Assembly (NCBI GenBank): GCA_965214995.1 | Contig: CBDCCT010000002.1 | Span: 2,480,001-2,544,000 of the forward strand | DNA: 64,000 nucleotides | Origin: CBDCCT01 sp965214995 | GTDB taxonomy: Bacteria; Deinococcota; Deinococci; Deinococcales; Trueperaceae | Direction: 5' to 3' | The notes under the pieces: model-generated | Seen by the model: only the letters and a program-made list of their open reading frames with translations | Told to the model about the DNA's origin: nothing | Database searches by the model: none | Program-made: the position numbers and the translations under genes | Shown here: positions 1 to 8,965 of the stretch, one piece after another | How the letters are laid out: every line of letters starts with the position of its first letter | Numbering within the stretch: the stretch's first letter is position 1

Positions 1-547
1 GGATGATGAAGTACTGGTGCTAGGCGTTGCCTCTTCACGTTTCGTAGTAAGCTGTGCATAACCCAAAGTGCTCACGGCTCGTCCTCCTCTTGAAAGTAAA
101 AGACACCGACATACTCCTAGTGGAATATAGTCAAAGCTTTGACTGCTTCCTCCAGCTTACTTGTAATTAATAGTTTAACATGCAGGCCAAAGAGAAGTAG
201 ATCCAATAAATCGGAGAGCCTCCTTTCGAAAAGCCTACTGCTTTCTACTAAGGGGCCTGTCTGATTTTCGGGTTCATTGCCACTTTGGAATTAGTGGGGG
301 TCAAACGGCTCTCCCAAGGAGTTCGTGGTTGAAAAGCCTTGTCTTTAATGCCTAGAACGCCCAGCCTTGGGCATGAACTGTTTCGGGTTGTTTCCGGGTT
401 ACGAAGTCGACAAAGTTGAGCGCACAGAAGCGAGGCAATACCAAAGTGGCGATGAACCTTTTGGGGTCCACTTCTCAAAGTCAGGTGTCACATTTCACCG
501 CTCCTACTTCGCACCTTGACCCCTGAAATGCGCTAACATACCTCAGA
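1..547. other. Gene-free leader region with an imperfect inverted repeat
   Basis: No convincing gene is seen here. The only open frame (248-478, minus) has no recognisable domain. Bases 271-288 and 441-458 form an inverted repeat of 18 bp with one mismatch, about 150 bp apart, which could be the ends of a small non-autonomous element. A short hairpin (GCCCA/TGGGC) sits near 358-371. A weak -10-like TAACAT lies at 534-539, just before the next gene. Confidence 0.4.
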
Positions 548-3500
548 TTGAAAACTGCGGGAGTGGACTACAGTCGTCCGAAGGTTGGAGGGAAGCTTGG
601 GGAATCATCGCTAGCTCGTAAGAGATCTTGTCGCAGGACTGGTGCACGTTCCGAAATTTACCTAGGTCAGCTTGGGGGTAAGACGGTGGTTAGATATAGA
701 TATGGCGGAAAGGATGCTACCCCGCGCAAGCTCGTGGTTAGCAAGGACATGCTTGTTGTAAGGACGGTCAAAGGAGTGAGCGATGTAGCGAGCGCCGTCA
801 AATCAGAGGAAGGAAGAGAAATCTTCGAGCAGTTTGCTGAACTTGAAGGCCATTCCTTTCCTGAAGTCAATGTGACCATCCTTAAAAACAAAGCAGACCG
901 AAAGGACATGGCCAAACTCCAAAATCGGGCCCGCCGCAGCCTCGGCAACGAGGAAGAGGTGCGGTTCGCTGGGCGCGTCCTACTCGATGCTGAGACAGGA
1001 GAACCTGTCGTATACACCGAGAACCTTTTCGTGAAGTTCCGGGACGATATTAAGGCATACGAATGCAGAAAAATTCTTAAGGAATACGGTCTAAAGGAGA
1101 AGAAGGATAAACCGAAATATGCAAAGAACGCCTATTTTGTCTCAGCTGACGGGAGAGGGCAGGAAATCTTCCGAATTGCGGAGCATCTCCTTGCACAGGA
1201 AGAGATTGAGGCAGCTCATCCGGAACTGATCCAGAGGCGGGTGCGGCGAACTATGCTCAAGCCTACGGATAAACAGTGGCACCTAGGCGAGATGGCAGGT
1301 ATTGATGCACACGCTAATGTTGAAGATGCCTGGAACAGGCTTGGTGTCCGAGGCAAGGGAATCACCATCGCGATCATTGACGATGGGGTTGATCTTGTGC
1401 ACCGTGAGTTTAAAGACTCGGGAAAAGTTGTCGCCCCTCATGACATCTTGACACAGCTAGGAGACCCCAGCCCTCGTAGCAACGACGAGGATCATGGGAC
1501 GATGTGTGCGGGAGTAGCTTGCGCGGCCGGCAAGGAAGCTCCCGGCGTCGCCCCCGAGGCGGCGCTGATGCCCATCCGACTGGCGCCTGGGGTAGGGTCC
1601 GCAACTGAGGCTGCAGCGTTCTACTGGGCAGTTCAACACGGGGCAGATGTCATTTCTTGTAGCTGGGGCCCCCCAGACGGTAACGGGCGAGCGACTCCCT
1701 TACCCGATAGCACCCGCTACGCCATCGATTACGCGATCGAACAGGGGCGTGGTGGTAGGGGGTGCGTAGTTGTTTGGGCCGCGGGAAACGGAGCAGAGTC
1801 CGTTGATGACGATGGGTACGCGAGTTACGAGCCTATAATCGCTGTAGCGGCCTGTAATAACCAGAATAAGCGGAGCAGCTTCAGCGACTTCGGCAAAGCT
1901 ATCTGGTGCACGTTCCCGGGCGGAGATACAAAGCCTGAGCCGGAGCGCCATGGCTTATACACGACCACCGTGAAAGACGATTACACAACCGATTTCATCG
2001 GTACCTCGGCGGCTTGTCCGGGCATAGCTGGGATCGCGGCGCTGATCCTATCTGCTAATCCTCAACTTACTCACCGTGAGGTAAAAGCCATTCTGCGCTT
2101 TGCGTCCTTGAGGCTTGACGAAACAGAGGGTACGTATGATGCGCACGGGCGGAGCGTCTACTATGGGTATGGTCGGCCCGACATCGTGGAAGCTGTAACC
2201 CTCGCCCTCAAGACGAAAGCGGATGGCCTAGGCGGTGATGACTTTCTTAGCAACGAGTCGACTCTCGAGGCAATCACCTTCAGGGTTGACCTAGGGAAGA
2301 CAACGCGGGCTGAGACGAAAAAGCGTTTACGGGAAGAGCGGATACTCGGTTCTGGCTGGACCTTTAAGAACGTTGAACATAGCCGTGACGCGATTGACGC
2401 ACTCTACAAGGGCAAGAAAAAGCCACCGACAGTCAAAGAAGCTTGGGAGCTAGCCTATAGGCTTCGCGATCAGCCCTACATAACCGACGTTGAACCGAGC
2501 TTCGTGTTTCCTGTTCCAGGCATCGATGAAGACCTGCACGCACGCATTGCCCGGAGCATCAGCTTCTGTGTAGGTGATTCAGCCACGGACGGAAAATATG
2601 AGTGGGGCCTTGAAGAAGCCAAAGTGCCGCAAGCCTGGAAGTACTCAGAAAACACGCGGAACGCCAAACTCTACGGCGAAGGCGTGCTCGTGGGACACCC
2701 TGATAGCGGCTACCGAACGCACCGAGAGCTTGAACCGAACCGACTCATCTTGACTAGTGATAAAGACTTTATCGATGACGACGACGAAACGGTTGAGGCC
2801 ACAGAAAACGGCAACCACGGCTTGGGCACGGCAAGTGTGATCATGAGTGGTCGCAATCGTGGGAATGCGCCCTATGTGACGGGAGCTGCACCCAGGGCCA
2901 AACTCATGCCGCTGCGTGTTGCAAAAAAGACCCTCTTCCCGGTACCCGTTCTCGTGTTTGGTGGGATGCGACGGTTACGCCGTGCGATTAACCATGCAGT
3001 CGATGAGGGATGTCACGTGATCTCCGTTAGCCTCGGCGGCATCCCCAACAACAGCGTTCGCGAAGCCATCGAACATGCGGTGAAGAGGGGGGTGATCGTG
3101 TGTGCGGCAGCGGGCAACATCGTTGGTTGGGTGACCTACCCGGGCTCTGATGAGTACGTGATCGGCGTCGCGGCCAGCAATATTCATCGGAAACCCTGGC
3201 AATATTCCTGTAAAGGGTCGCAAGTCGATGTGACGGCACCCGGTGAGTTAATTTGGCGTGCGCGTGTTAATGAAGATGGACAGGAAGTCGTAGAGCGCTC
3301 GTGTGGCACCTCCTTCTCCGTTGCCCTAACGGCCGGGATTGCTGCCCTGTGGCTTGCCCACCATGGGCGCGACAGATTGATAGAAGCTTATGGGGAAGAA
3401 AACATAGCCACGATTTTCAAAGGAATCCTCATCTCCACCTGCAATAAGGAACATGAACTGCCGAATGAGGGCTTCGGTGCAGGCATCGTGGACGCTGAGA

Positions 3501-3862
3501 AAACATTGCAAACGCCTCTACCTACTTCTAAAACTACACGATCACGCCGGTATGCTAGAAGTGCTCCTACAACTTTGGACTACATTGCTGGTCTTTTTGA
3601 CGATGTTCCTCGGGAAAAGGTGCGTGCCAACCTGAGACAACTGCTGAGGGTTGAACGCGCGAGTTTAGATGAGGCAGTAGACGACGTCGGTCGGGAGCTT
3701 CTCTTCCACTTCGCCAATGATCCGCAACTTTATGCCAGCTTCAAAATGAGCGCGCAGCCTAGCGTGGAGATGCGCGCCACACGAGGGCGGGTGACGAACC
3801 GAATGCAGCGGCAGCTTCAACACCGAGGAGCCTCTGAGCGCTTACGTGCCTACCTAAGGTAA
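548..3862 (+). CDS. Tandem double subtilisin-like (S8) serine protease
   Basis: 1104 residues with two complete subtilase domains in one chain. Residues about 130-230 look like a propeptide (I9/fervidolysin type). Domain 1 (about 250-555) has Asp278 (IIDDG), His316 (DHGTM), Asn414 and Ser487 (GTSAAC). A second propeptide-like stretch (about 575-655) leads to domain 2 (about 700-985) with Asp719 (HPDSG), His757 (NHGLG), Asn857 and Ser922 (GTSFS). About 110 mostly helical residues follow. Both triads are intact, so both domains should be active; that is inference from the motifs. No signal peptide or lipobox is visible, unusual for a subtilase. The start is TTG with no clear Shine-Dalgarno; a later start is possible because the first ~100 residues match nothing I recognise. 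It is followed after 83 bp by another large same-strand gene. Confidence 0.85.
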   Translation: MKTAGVDYSRPKVGGKLGESSLARKRSCRRTGARSEIYLGQLGGKTVVRYRYGGKDATPRKLVVSKDMLVVRTVKGVSDVASAVKSEEGREIFEQFAELEGHSFPEVNVTILKNKADRKDMAKLQNRARRSLGNEEEVRFAGRVLLDAETGEPVVYTENLFVKFRDDIKAYECRKILKEYGLKEKKDKPKYAKNAYFVSADGRGQEIFRIAEHLLAQEEIEAAHPELIQRRVRRTMLKPTDKQWHLGEMAGIDAHANVEDAWNRLGVRGKGITIAIIDDGVDLVHREFKDSGKVVAPHDILTQLGDPSPRSNDEDHGTMCAGVACAAGKEAPGVAPEAALMPIRLAPGVGSATEAAAFYWAVQHGADVISCSWGPPDGNGRATPLPDSTRYAIDYAIEQGRGGRGCVVVWAAGNGAESVDDDGYASYEPIIAVAACNNQNKRSSFSDFGKAIWCTFPGGDTKPEPERHGLYTTTVKDDYTTDFIGTSAACPGIAGIAALILSANPQLTHREVKAILRFASLRLDETEGTYDAHGRSVYYGYGRPDIVEAVTLALKTKADGLGGDDFLSNESTLEAITFRVDLGKTTRAETKKRLREERILGSGWTFKNVEHSRDAIDALYKGKKKPPTVKEAWELAYRLRDQPYITDVEPSFVFPVPGIDEDLHARIARSISFCVGDSATDGKYEWGLEEAKVPQAWKYSENTRNAKLYGEGVLVGHPDSGYRTHRELEPNRLILTSDKDFIDDDDETVEATENGNHGLGTASVIMSGRNRGNAPYVTGAAPRAKLMPLRVAKKTLFPVPVLVFGGMRRLRRAINHAVDEGCHVISVSLGGIPNNSVREAIEHAVKRGVIVCAAAGNIVGWVTYPGSDEYVIGVAASNIHRKPWQYSCKGSQVDVTAPGELIWRARVNEDGQEVVERSCGTSFSVALTAGIAALWLAHHGRDRLIEAYGEENIATIFKGILISTCNKEHELPNEGFGAGIVDAEKTLQTPLPTSKTTRSRRYARSAPTTLDYIAGLFDDVPREKVRANLRQLLRVERASLDEAVDDVGRELLFHFANDPQLYASFKMSAQPSVEMRATRGRVTNRMQRQLQHRGASERLRAYLR

Positions 3863-3945
3863 TTAAGGCGGGCACCACCTTTGCACGATGATGAATCCTG
3901 CCTAGTATCTCAACCGCTCAGGAAGGCCTAGAGGAGCTGAGTTGC

Positions 3946-6900
3946 ATGACAACCCTTATCAGTGAGGTCAAGTATCCAGAGGAAGCCGAACTCGGCGAAA
4001 GCGTAGAGATCGAGGTTTTCGGGACGGGCGGTGTACCTCTTGAGAACCGCGACGATGTGCTGGTGCGTATTAATGGGATCATAGGGGCTAGGCAATTTCT
4101 TCAATTTGCTACCGCTGCAGAGCACAAGGTGGTTATCACTGCCGCCGAGCGAGATGGAAACAGCGTCTTGCGACGCGAAAGCAAAATCATCACGATTGCT
4201 GTAGACGGCACCTCGGGTGTTAGCACGAGGCGGGAGGTTGCTGACTCGACAACGCAGCCTAGGTTTCCGCTTCTACGAGCCGCGGGACGGATCAATCAGC
4301 CTTACCAGGTCGGTTTCGTCTTAGAAGAGCTTTATGCGCCCCAGCCGACCGACTCACGTCGTGACGCCGCCCGACGTGAGGGGAACGAGACTGCCACAGA
4401 AACGTCGACGAGACATCCCCCTGCCGCCGACTCGCTTCCGCCCGCGGGAGGTGCGGACGTCCGCTACGAATGGAGTTTCGGCGACGGCACGGTGCGCACC
4501 ACCTCGACACCTTACATGCAACACGACTTCTCCGACAGCCTCGATCCTGACCGCGAGCAGAAGACCTTTCACGTCTCGGTCACGGTGACGCCTAACAACC
4601 GACCCTCCTTCGAAGTGAAGCGCTCCCTAAGCGTCCTCAATGCCTACGCACTCTGCAAACGCTTCGGCGCCATCGTGCCGCCCGTGTACCACGAGGTTGC
4701 CGCTCGTCCGGTACTGGGTGGCATCGAAGCCGTAGTTGTGGTGAAGAATGTCGAAGCTTTTCCGCTCGTCCTCAACGCGAGACGCATACAAGTGCTGTTA
4801 CCAGATCATGAGCTTGGGAGCTTGCAGCCACTGGAGCCGCTCGGCGAGCCGGTCGAGGTCCCAGCGAACCAGGCCACGTTCGTCAGCATGACCCTGAGTG
4901 ATGAGCAAATACCCGAAGGGGCAGTAGGTATAACTGTCCACCTCTTCGGCGAAGCATCCTCGAATAAGGCAGCTGTGCGCGTGGAGGCCGCATTTGACCT
5001 CCCGTCCAGGATCTCCCCTTCAGGAACGTCAGGGCTCGCTACGTTGTCGCTTTTTCCCGAACAGCTCGCCCGTACGGCCGCAGCCGGGGAGGGCATTACA
5101 AGTAGGGCGATAGGAGAAACAGCCCTTCCTAGCGCGCGCGTCATCGACACTTGTCCAGCAAACAAGCTGCAATACGTCCTGTGCGAACGTCTAGAGAGGC
5201 TCGCGGGCTCCCCCGAACATGCCTCTCCTCCTGGGCTCACACCCAGTGCCCGCTCTAGCCGGTCGGAGCGTAGCCAGCAAGGTCCCTGTTTAGACGGTGA
5301 GGAATGCGACCCGACTGCAGCGGATCCCATCAGCGATTGCCGTTGCCTGTTCACCACAGACCAGCGCAAGGTGACCGTGCCCGGCCGTTTCGTCAACGCC
5401 CGAAAGGGCAACATCGTGCTGCTAGCGGGCGGCGTGGACAGTCTCGTTGGGAACATGCTACGACGGGTAAAGCCGGCCCAGTTTTACAACCACTGCGTGA
5501 TGATTACGAAAGACCCGCTCGAGGTGCCCGTCGCAGGCGCGGACGGCTACGCGGTAGGAGCGCAGGAGATTACCCACAACGCCGTCTGCTTCGAGCGCCT
5601 CCTAGACCCAGGCTTCTGGATAGGCGAACTTTTCAAGCGACCTTTTCCCATCCAGGGTCTCCGAGAGGACATAGTAAAGTACATCTGGCCGGGCGTCATT
5701 ACGCAGACCACACATGGAGCCGTAACCGGGGAAGCATATAAAGATCCCGAGACGGGCAAGTCTTACACATTCACGTCCATAACCGTTCAAGAGAAGGCAA
5801 TCGAGCGCCAGGGGGGCTGGGAGATCACCCCCCCGCTGGTGATTAAACCGGACCCTTTCTTGGAAACGCAGGAGATCCGGGATTGTCTCCATAAGCTTGC
5901 CGACGACATACGGGCGCAGAAGGGAAAGTGGCATTACCGCCTGTATGCGTACAGCGACGCAGACATAACCGACACGCCCGCTCCTCAAAGCGCCAAATGG
6001 GCCGCGGAGACAAGCGGATCTATGTGCTCCTCGTTTTTGTGGGCTCTGGCCCGCAAGCACCAAGCAGCTCTCGAGAAGGAACTCGACGAAGACGACATAC
6101 AGGCCGGCGTGGAGGTCAAGCCAGGTGCCCCCGACGGTCTCTACCATTACGACGAGGCGGAACGGCTGGAAGCTGCGCAGTATGTGGCCGACTACGTCAA
6201 GCAGCAGGTTGTTGCAGAGGCTGATAAGGTCGTAGCGGGAGCCAGTATTCTATTCTCTGAGGTCAAAGAGGCAGCACGAAACGTCGCCAATCAGATCGTG
6301 AATACCTTCGTGAGCGACAAGGCTGGCAAAGAGGGCTTCTCCGACGCCTGGAAAAAGCCTGGGGTGGGGAGCACCGTCAGCCCCGACGACCTGCTACGCT
6401 GGGACGCCCCGATGTTCGGGTACTGTGCGCCTGCCCTCTACCGCAAGAGCTACGACGTAACGTTGCCCATCTACCGCTGGTCCCAAATTAAGGGAACAGG
6501 TAGTCTCACGGGCGTCGTGCGCTATCAAGGAAATCTGGTGGAAGGCGCTACGGTGACCATCCCAGGCATCCCAATAACGTATACCGATAGGGAGGGGACG
6601 TACCGATTCCCCAGCCTCTCAGTTGGTACCCATCAGCTGTTCGCGGCGAAAACCATCAACGGGGTCCTCCGCGTTTCACACGGGTACGGGCATGTTGTCA
6701 CCCGAGAAAATCTGCAGAATATAGAGCTCAAGACGTCGTGGCGCAAGCTGATGATTGAGGGTCAGATCCGCTGGAGACCTGCGGGTGAGAAAATGGGTCC
6801 GGAGGGAAAGGTTCTGCCGCTGAAGTACGACATTGAATTGGGCGGCGTCACCCCTTTCGCTGAGCACACAGCGGAATTGTCGAGTAGCAAGGGCGACCAC

Positions 6901-7110
6901 GTTCGCTTAACGGTCACTGCCGCATGGAACCCCGTCCAATCGATACGTGTGGAGTTGCTCTATACGCTTAAGCGTGAAGGCGTTGCTCACACTGACAAAC
7001 GCACCTTTCAAATACTGCCTGGTCAAAGCGAAACTATTTCCCAATGGGGTGTAGGCACGGGGGAGTTATTTTTAGATGCCACACTACGTAATGGCGACTT
7101 CACAACGTGA
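3946..7110 (+). CDS. Multidomain protein: PKD-like region, permuted papain-type (YiiX/NlpC-P60-like) hydrolase, carboxypeptidase-regulatory-like domain
   Basis: 1054 residues starting at ATG 3946 behind a GAGGAG ribosome site. Around residues 170-230 a segment with WSFGDG resembles a PKD fold. Residues about 485-705 resemble a circularly permuted papain fold: KGNIVLL opening, His516 in YNHC and Cys694 in SMCSSFLWA would be the catalytic pair, as in YaeF/YiiX-type peptidases or amidases. Residues about 850-925 form a carboxypeptidase-regulatory-like beta domain (GVVRYQG, EGATVTIPG, GTYRFPSL). The last ~130 residues are beta-rich and unassigned. No signal peptide is seen. Its place 83 bp behind the double subtilase suggests one transcript and perhaps a joint function. 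Fold assignments rest on motifs alone; the substrate is unknown. Confidence 0.65.
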   Translation: MTTLISEVKYPEEAELGESVEIEVFGTGGVPLENRDDVLVRINGIIGARQFLQFATAAEHKVVITAAERDGNSVLRRESKIITIAVDGTSGVSTRREVADSTTQPRFPLLRAAGRINQPYQVGFVLEELYAPQPTDSRRDAARREGNETATETSTRHPPAADSLPPAGGADVRYEWSFGDGTVRTTSTPYMQHDFSDSLDPDREQKTFHVSVTVTPNNRPSFEVKRSLSVLNAYALCKRFGAIVPPVYHEVAARPVLGGIEAVVVVKNVEAFPLVLNARRIQVLLPDHELGSLQPLEPLGEPVEVPANQATFVSMTLSDEQIPEGAVGITVHLFGEASSNKAAVRVEAAFDLPSRISPSGTSGLATLSLFPEQLARTAAAGEGITSRAIGETALPSARVIDTCPANKLQYVLCERLERLAGSPEHASPPGLTPSARSSRSERSQQGPCLDGEECDPTAADPISDCRCLFTTDQRKVTVPGRFVNARKGNIVLLAGGVDSLVGNMLRRVKPAQFYNHCVMITKDPLEVPVAGADGYAVGAQEITHNAVCFERLLDPGFWIGELFKRPFPIQGLREDIVKYIWPGVITQTTHGAVTGEAYKDPETGKSYTFTSITVQEKAIERQGGWEITPPLVIKPDPFLETQEIRDCLHKLADDIRAQKGKWHYRLYAYSDADITDTPAPQSAKWAAETSGSMCSSFLWALARKHQAALEKELDEDDIQAGVEVKPGAPDGLYHYDEAERLEAAQYVADYVKQQVVAEADKVVAGASILFSEVKEAARNVANQIVNTFVSDKAGKEGFSDAWKKPGVGSTVSPDDLLRWDAPMFGYCAPALYRKSYDVTLPIYRWSQIKGTGSLTGVVRYQGNLVEGATVTIPGIPITYTDREGTYRFPSLSVGTHQLFAAKTINGVLRVSHGYGHVVTRENLQNIELKTSWRKLMIEGQIRWRPAGEKMGPEGKVLPLKYDIELGGVTPFAEHTAELSSSKGDHVRLTVTAAWNPVQSIRVELLYTLKREGVAHTDKRTFQILPGQSETISQWGVGTGELFLDATLRNGDFTT

Positions 7111-7148
7111 ATGGGATTGCCTATACACAGTTACCGGTACTTCCAATG

Positions 7149-7981
7149 GGTTGCGTCAAGTTGTTTCACATCGGGTAGGCTGGTGCAATGGACGAGCCAC
7201 GTGAACGACCCAAGGGCTACCGCTTCCCCAAAGCGGTCATCTCGCATGCGGTCTACCTCTATCACCGCTTTCTACTTTCGTACCGGGACGTGCAGGAGCT
7301 GCTCTTCGAGCGCGGCGTCGACGTGAGTCACGAGACGGTAAGGGCGTGGTGCGCCCCGTTCGGACCCACTATAGCCGAAGCATTACGTCAGCGTAAGCCG
7401 AGGCGGGGCAGAAGCTGGCATGTCGATGAGATGCGCGTGGTTGTAGGCGGGATCGTCCACTGGTTGTGGCGGGCGGTGGACGAGCATGGCGAGGTGCTGG
7501 ACGTGCTCATGCAAAAGGAGCGTGACACAGGCGCGGCCAAGCGCTTTTTCCGGAGGTTGCTGGACGAGCGAGACATCCCCGAGCGGATCGTGACCGACGG
7601 GCTCAGAAGCTACGGCGCTGCCCTACGCGAAACACCCGAGCTAGGCGCAACGGAGCACGTCACCGTCTCGGCGGCGGAGCGCCAGAACAACCTCATCGAG
7701 CAGAGCCACCGGCCGACGCGAGACCAGGAACGGCAACAGCGCGGCTTTAGAGGTTTGCAGCGAGCTCAGAGCTTTCTCTTTACCCACGCCGGGGTCAACC
7801 GTCTCTTTCGCCATACCCGCGCCCGCACACCCGCCAACCTACGCCGCTGCAACTGGACGAGCAGTTTTAGGGTATGGGCAGAGCTGTCGCTGTCAGCTTT
7901 CTAGAAAAGGCTGCAAGGGCTACAGATGCCGCGGGCCGCCGTAGCTAGATGTCACCTCATCTCAAACAACTTGACGCAACC
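7149..7981 (+). mobile_element. IS6-family insertion sequence, complete
   Basis: An 833-bp element bounded by 18-bp perfect inverted repeats beginning GGTTGCGTCAAG (7149-7166 and 7964-7981), enclosing one DDE transposase. The 8-bp flanks (TTCCAATG left, GGTATGAC right) do not match, so no target duplication remains. This is common for IS6 elements that moved by cointegration or recombination. A diverged, truncated relative with the same left end lies at 43912. Confidence 0.85.
7188..7904 (+). CDS. IS6-family transposase
   Basis: 238 residues, the usual IS6/IS240 length. The N-terminal part (YRFPKAVISHAVYLYHRFLLSYRD) is the typical helix-turn-helix region. The RNase-H fold has the first Asp in WHVDEM, the second in IVTDG, and the Glu in NNLIEQSHRPTRDQE. 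It lies inside the inverted repeats at 7149 and 7981, starts 39 bp from the left end, and appears intact. A longer alternative start at 7111 in another frame is not supported. Confidence 0.9.
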   Translation: MDEPRERPKGYRFPKAVISHAVYLYHRFLLSYRDVQELLFERGVDVSHETVRAWCAPFGPTIAEALRQRKPRRGRSWHVDEMRVVVGGIVHWLWRAVDEHGEVLDVLMQKERDTGAAKRFFRRLLDERDIPERIVTDGLRSYGAALRETPELGATEHVTVSAAERQNNLIEQSHRPTRDQERQQRGFRGLQRAQSFLFTHAGVNRLFRHTRARTPANLRRCNWTSSFRVWAELSLSAF

Positions 7982-7993
7982 GGTATGACTGTA

Positions 7994-8965
7994 TTAGTCG
8001 GACCACGGCGCTGGCTCACGCTCCCAACGATGCTCTTTGAGTTCGGCTAACAGCGAAGGGGAAAGCTTTTTATCACCACTCACCTTCGTGTTCTCAACGA
8101 CGTGCTCGAGCCTGCGCATCCCTGGAATGGTCGTCGATACGGCCGGGTGATGAAGAACAAAGCGCAAGGCCAATTCGGGTAAGCTCATCTCTTCAGGGAC
8201 ATCTTTTTTGAGCCGCGCAACACGCTCTAAGGTCGGGGGGAGGTTCTCAGGGCCGAAGTAGCGGTTGCGCCAGTCCCCTTCGGGCCAGCTCGAGCTTTCC
8301 GTCAGCCTCCCCGTGAGCGACCCCTCGTCGAAAGGCACGCGGGCGATGACGGCGATGTTACGCTCCTGGCACACGGGAAAGAGCTCATCTTCAGGGTTCT
8401 GGTCAAACACGTTGTAGATGACCTGCACGGCGTCAAAGAGGCCCGTCTCGAGCGCCCGAATACCGTTCGTCGGCTCCCAGCGGTTGAGGCTAATGCCCCA
8501 AGCTTTGACCAGGCCCTCATCTTTAAGGTCTTGCACCAACCGTTTCCAGCGGTCATCTTCAGCCCAGGCGTCGCTCCAGGTGTGAAACTGCATGAGGTCG
8601 ATACTGCCTACGCCGAGGTTCTCGGCGCTTTCACGGACGGACGCGCGAATGTAGTCTTCAGGAAACGTGTCATCCAAAGACTGATCGGCCGTAGCCGGGA
8701 AGCGGCCATTTTTAGGGCGGACCTTGGTCGCCGCGTAAAGGCGCTTGTCGGGGTTGGCTGCCAAGAGCTGACCGAGGAGGCGCTCGCTGTGCCCGTTACC
8801 GTACCCCCAAGCGGTATCAAAAAAGGTGACCCCGCGGTTTACCGCTTCTTGCAGCGATCTCAAAGATTGCGCGTCGTCCGAGCCGGTCCAGCCGCCCATC
8901 CCCCACATGCCGTAGCCGATCTCGCTGACCTGCCAGCCCGTCCGACCAAAGGTTCGTGTGTTCAT
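7994..8965 (-). CDS. Aldo/keto reductase
   Basis: 323 residues of the AKR superfamily, NAD(P)H-dependent reduction of aldehydes or ketones. The tetrad is visible: Asp50 and Tyr55 in FFDTAWGYGNG, Lys81 in ATKV, and His in MQFHTW near residue 127. The C-terminal half carries the cofactor-binding part of the barrel (PAVSTTIPGMR). Its ATG overlaps the stop of the upstream sulfatase by 4 bp (ATGA), so the two are translationally coupled and it is the last gene of the LacI/ABC operon. A role in processing the imported sugar, such as oxidation or reduction of a desulfated sugar, is inference. Confidence 0.88.
   Translation of the reverse strand: MNTRTFGRTGWQVSEIGYGMWGMGGWTGSDDAQSLRSLQEAVNRGVTFFDTAWGYGNGHSERLLGQLLAANPDKRLYAATKVRPKNGRFPATADQSLDDTFPEDYIRASVRESAENLGVGSIDLMQFHTWSDAWAEDDRWKRLVQDLKDEGLVKAWGISLNRWEPTNGIRALETGLFDAVQVIYNVFDQNPEDELFPVCQERNIAVIARVPFDEGSLTGRLTESSSWPEGDWRNRYFGPENLPPTLERVARLKKDVPEEMSLPELALRFVLHHPAVSTTIPGMRRLEHVVENTKVSGDKKLSPSLLAELKEHRWEREPAPWSD

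Noticed and set aside
7133..7985. ACCGGTA repeat (7133-7139, 7979-7985) as target duplication of the IS6 element
   Set aside because: The right copy overlaps the inverted repeat while the left lies 9 bp outside it; the 8-bp flanks of the true ends do not match, so it is probably chance.
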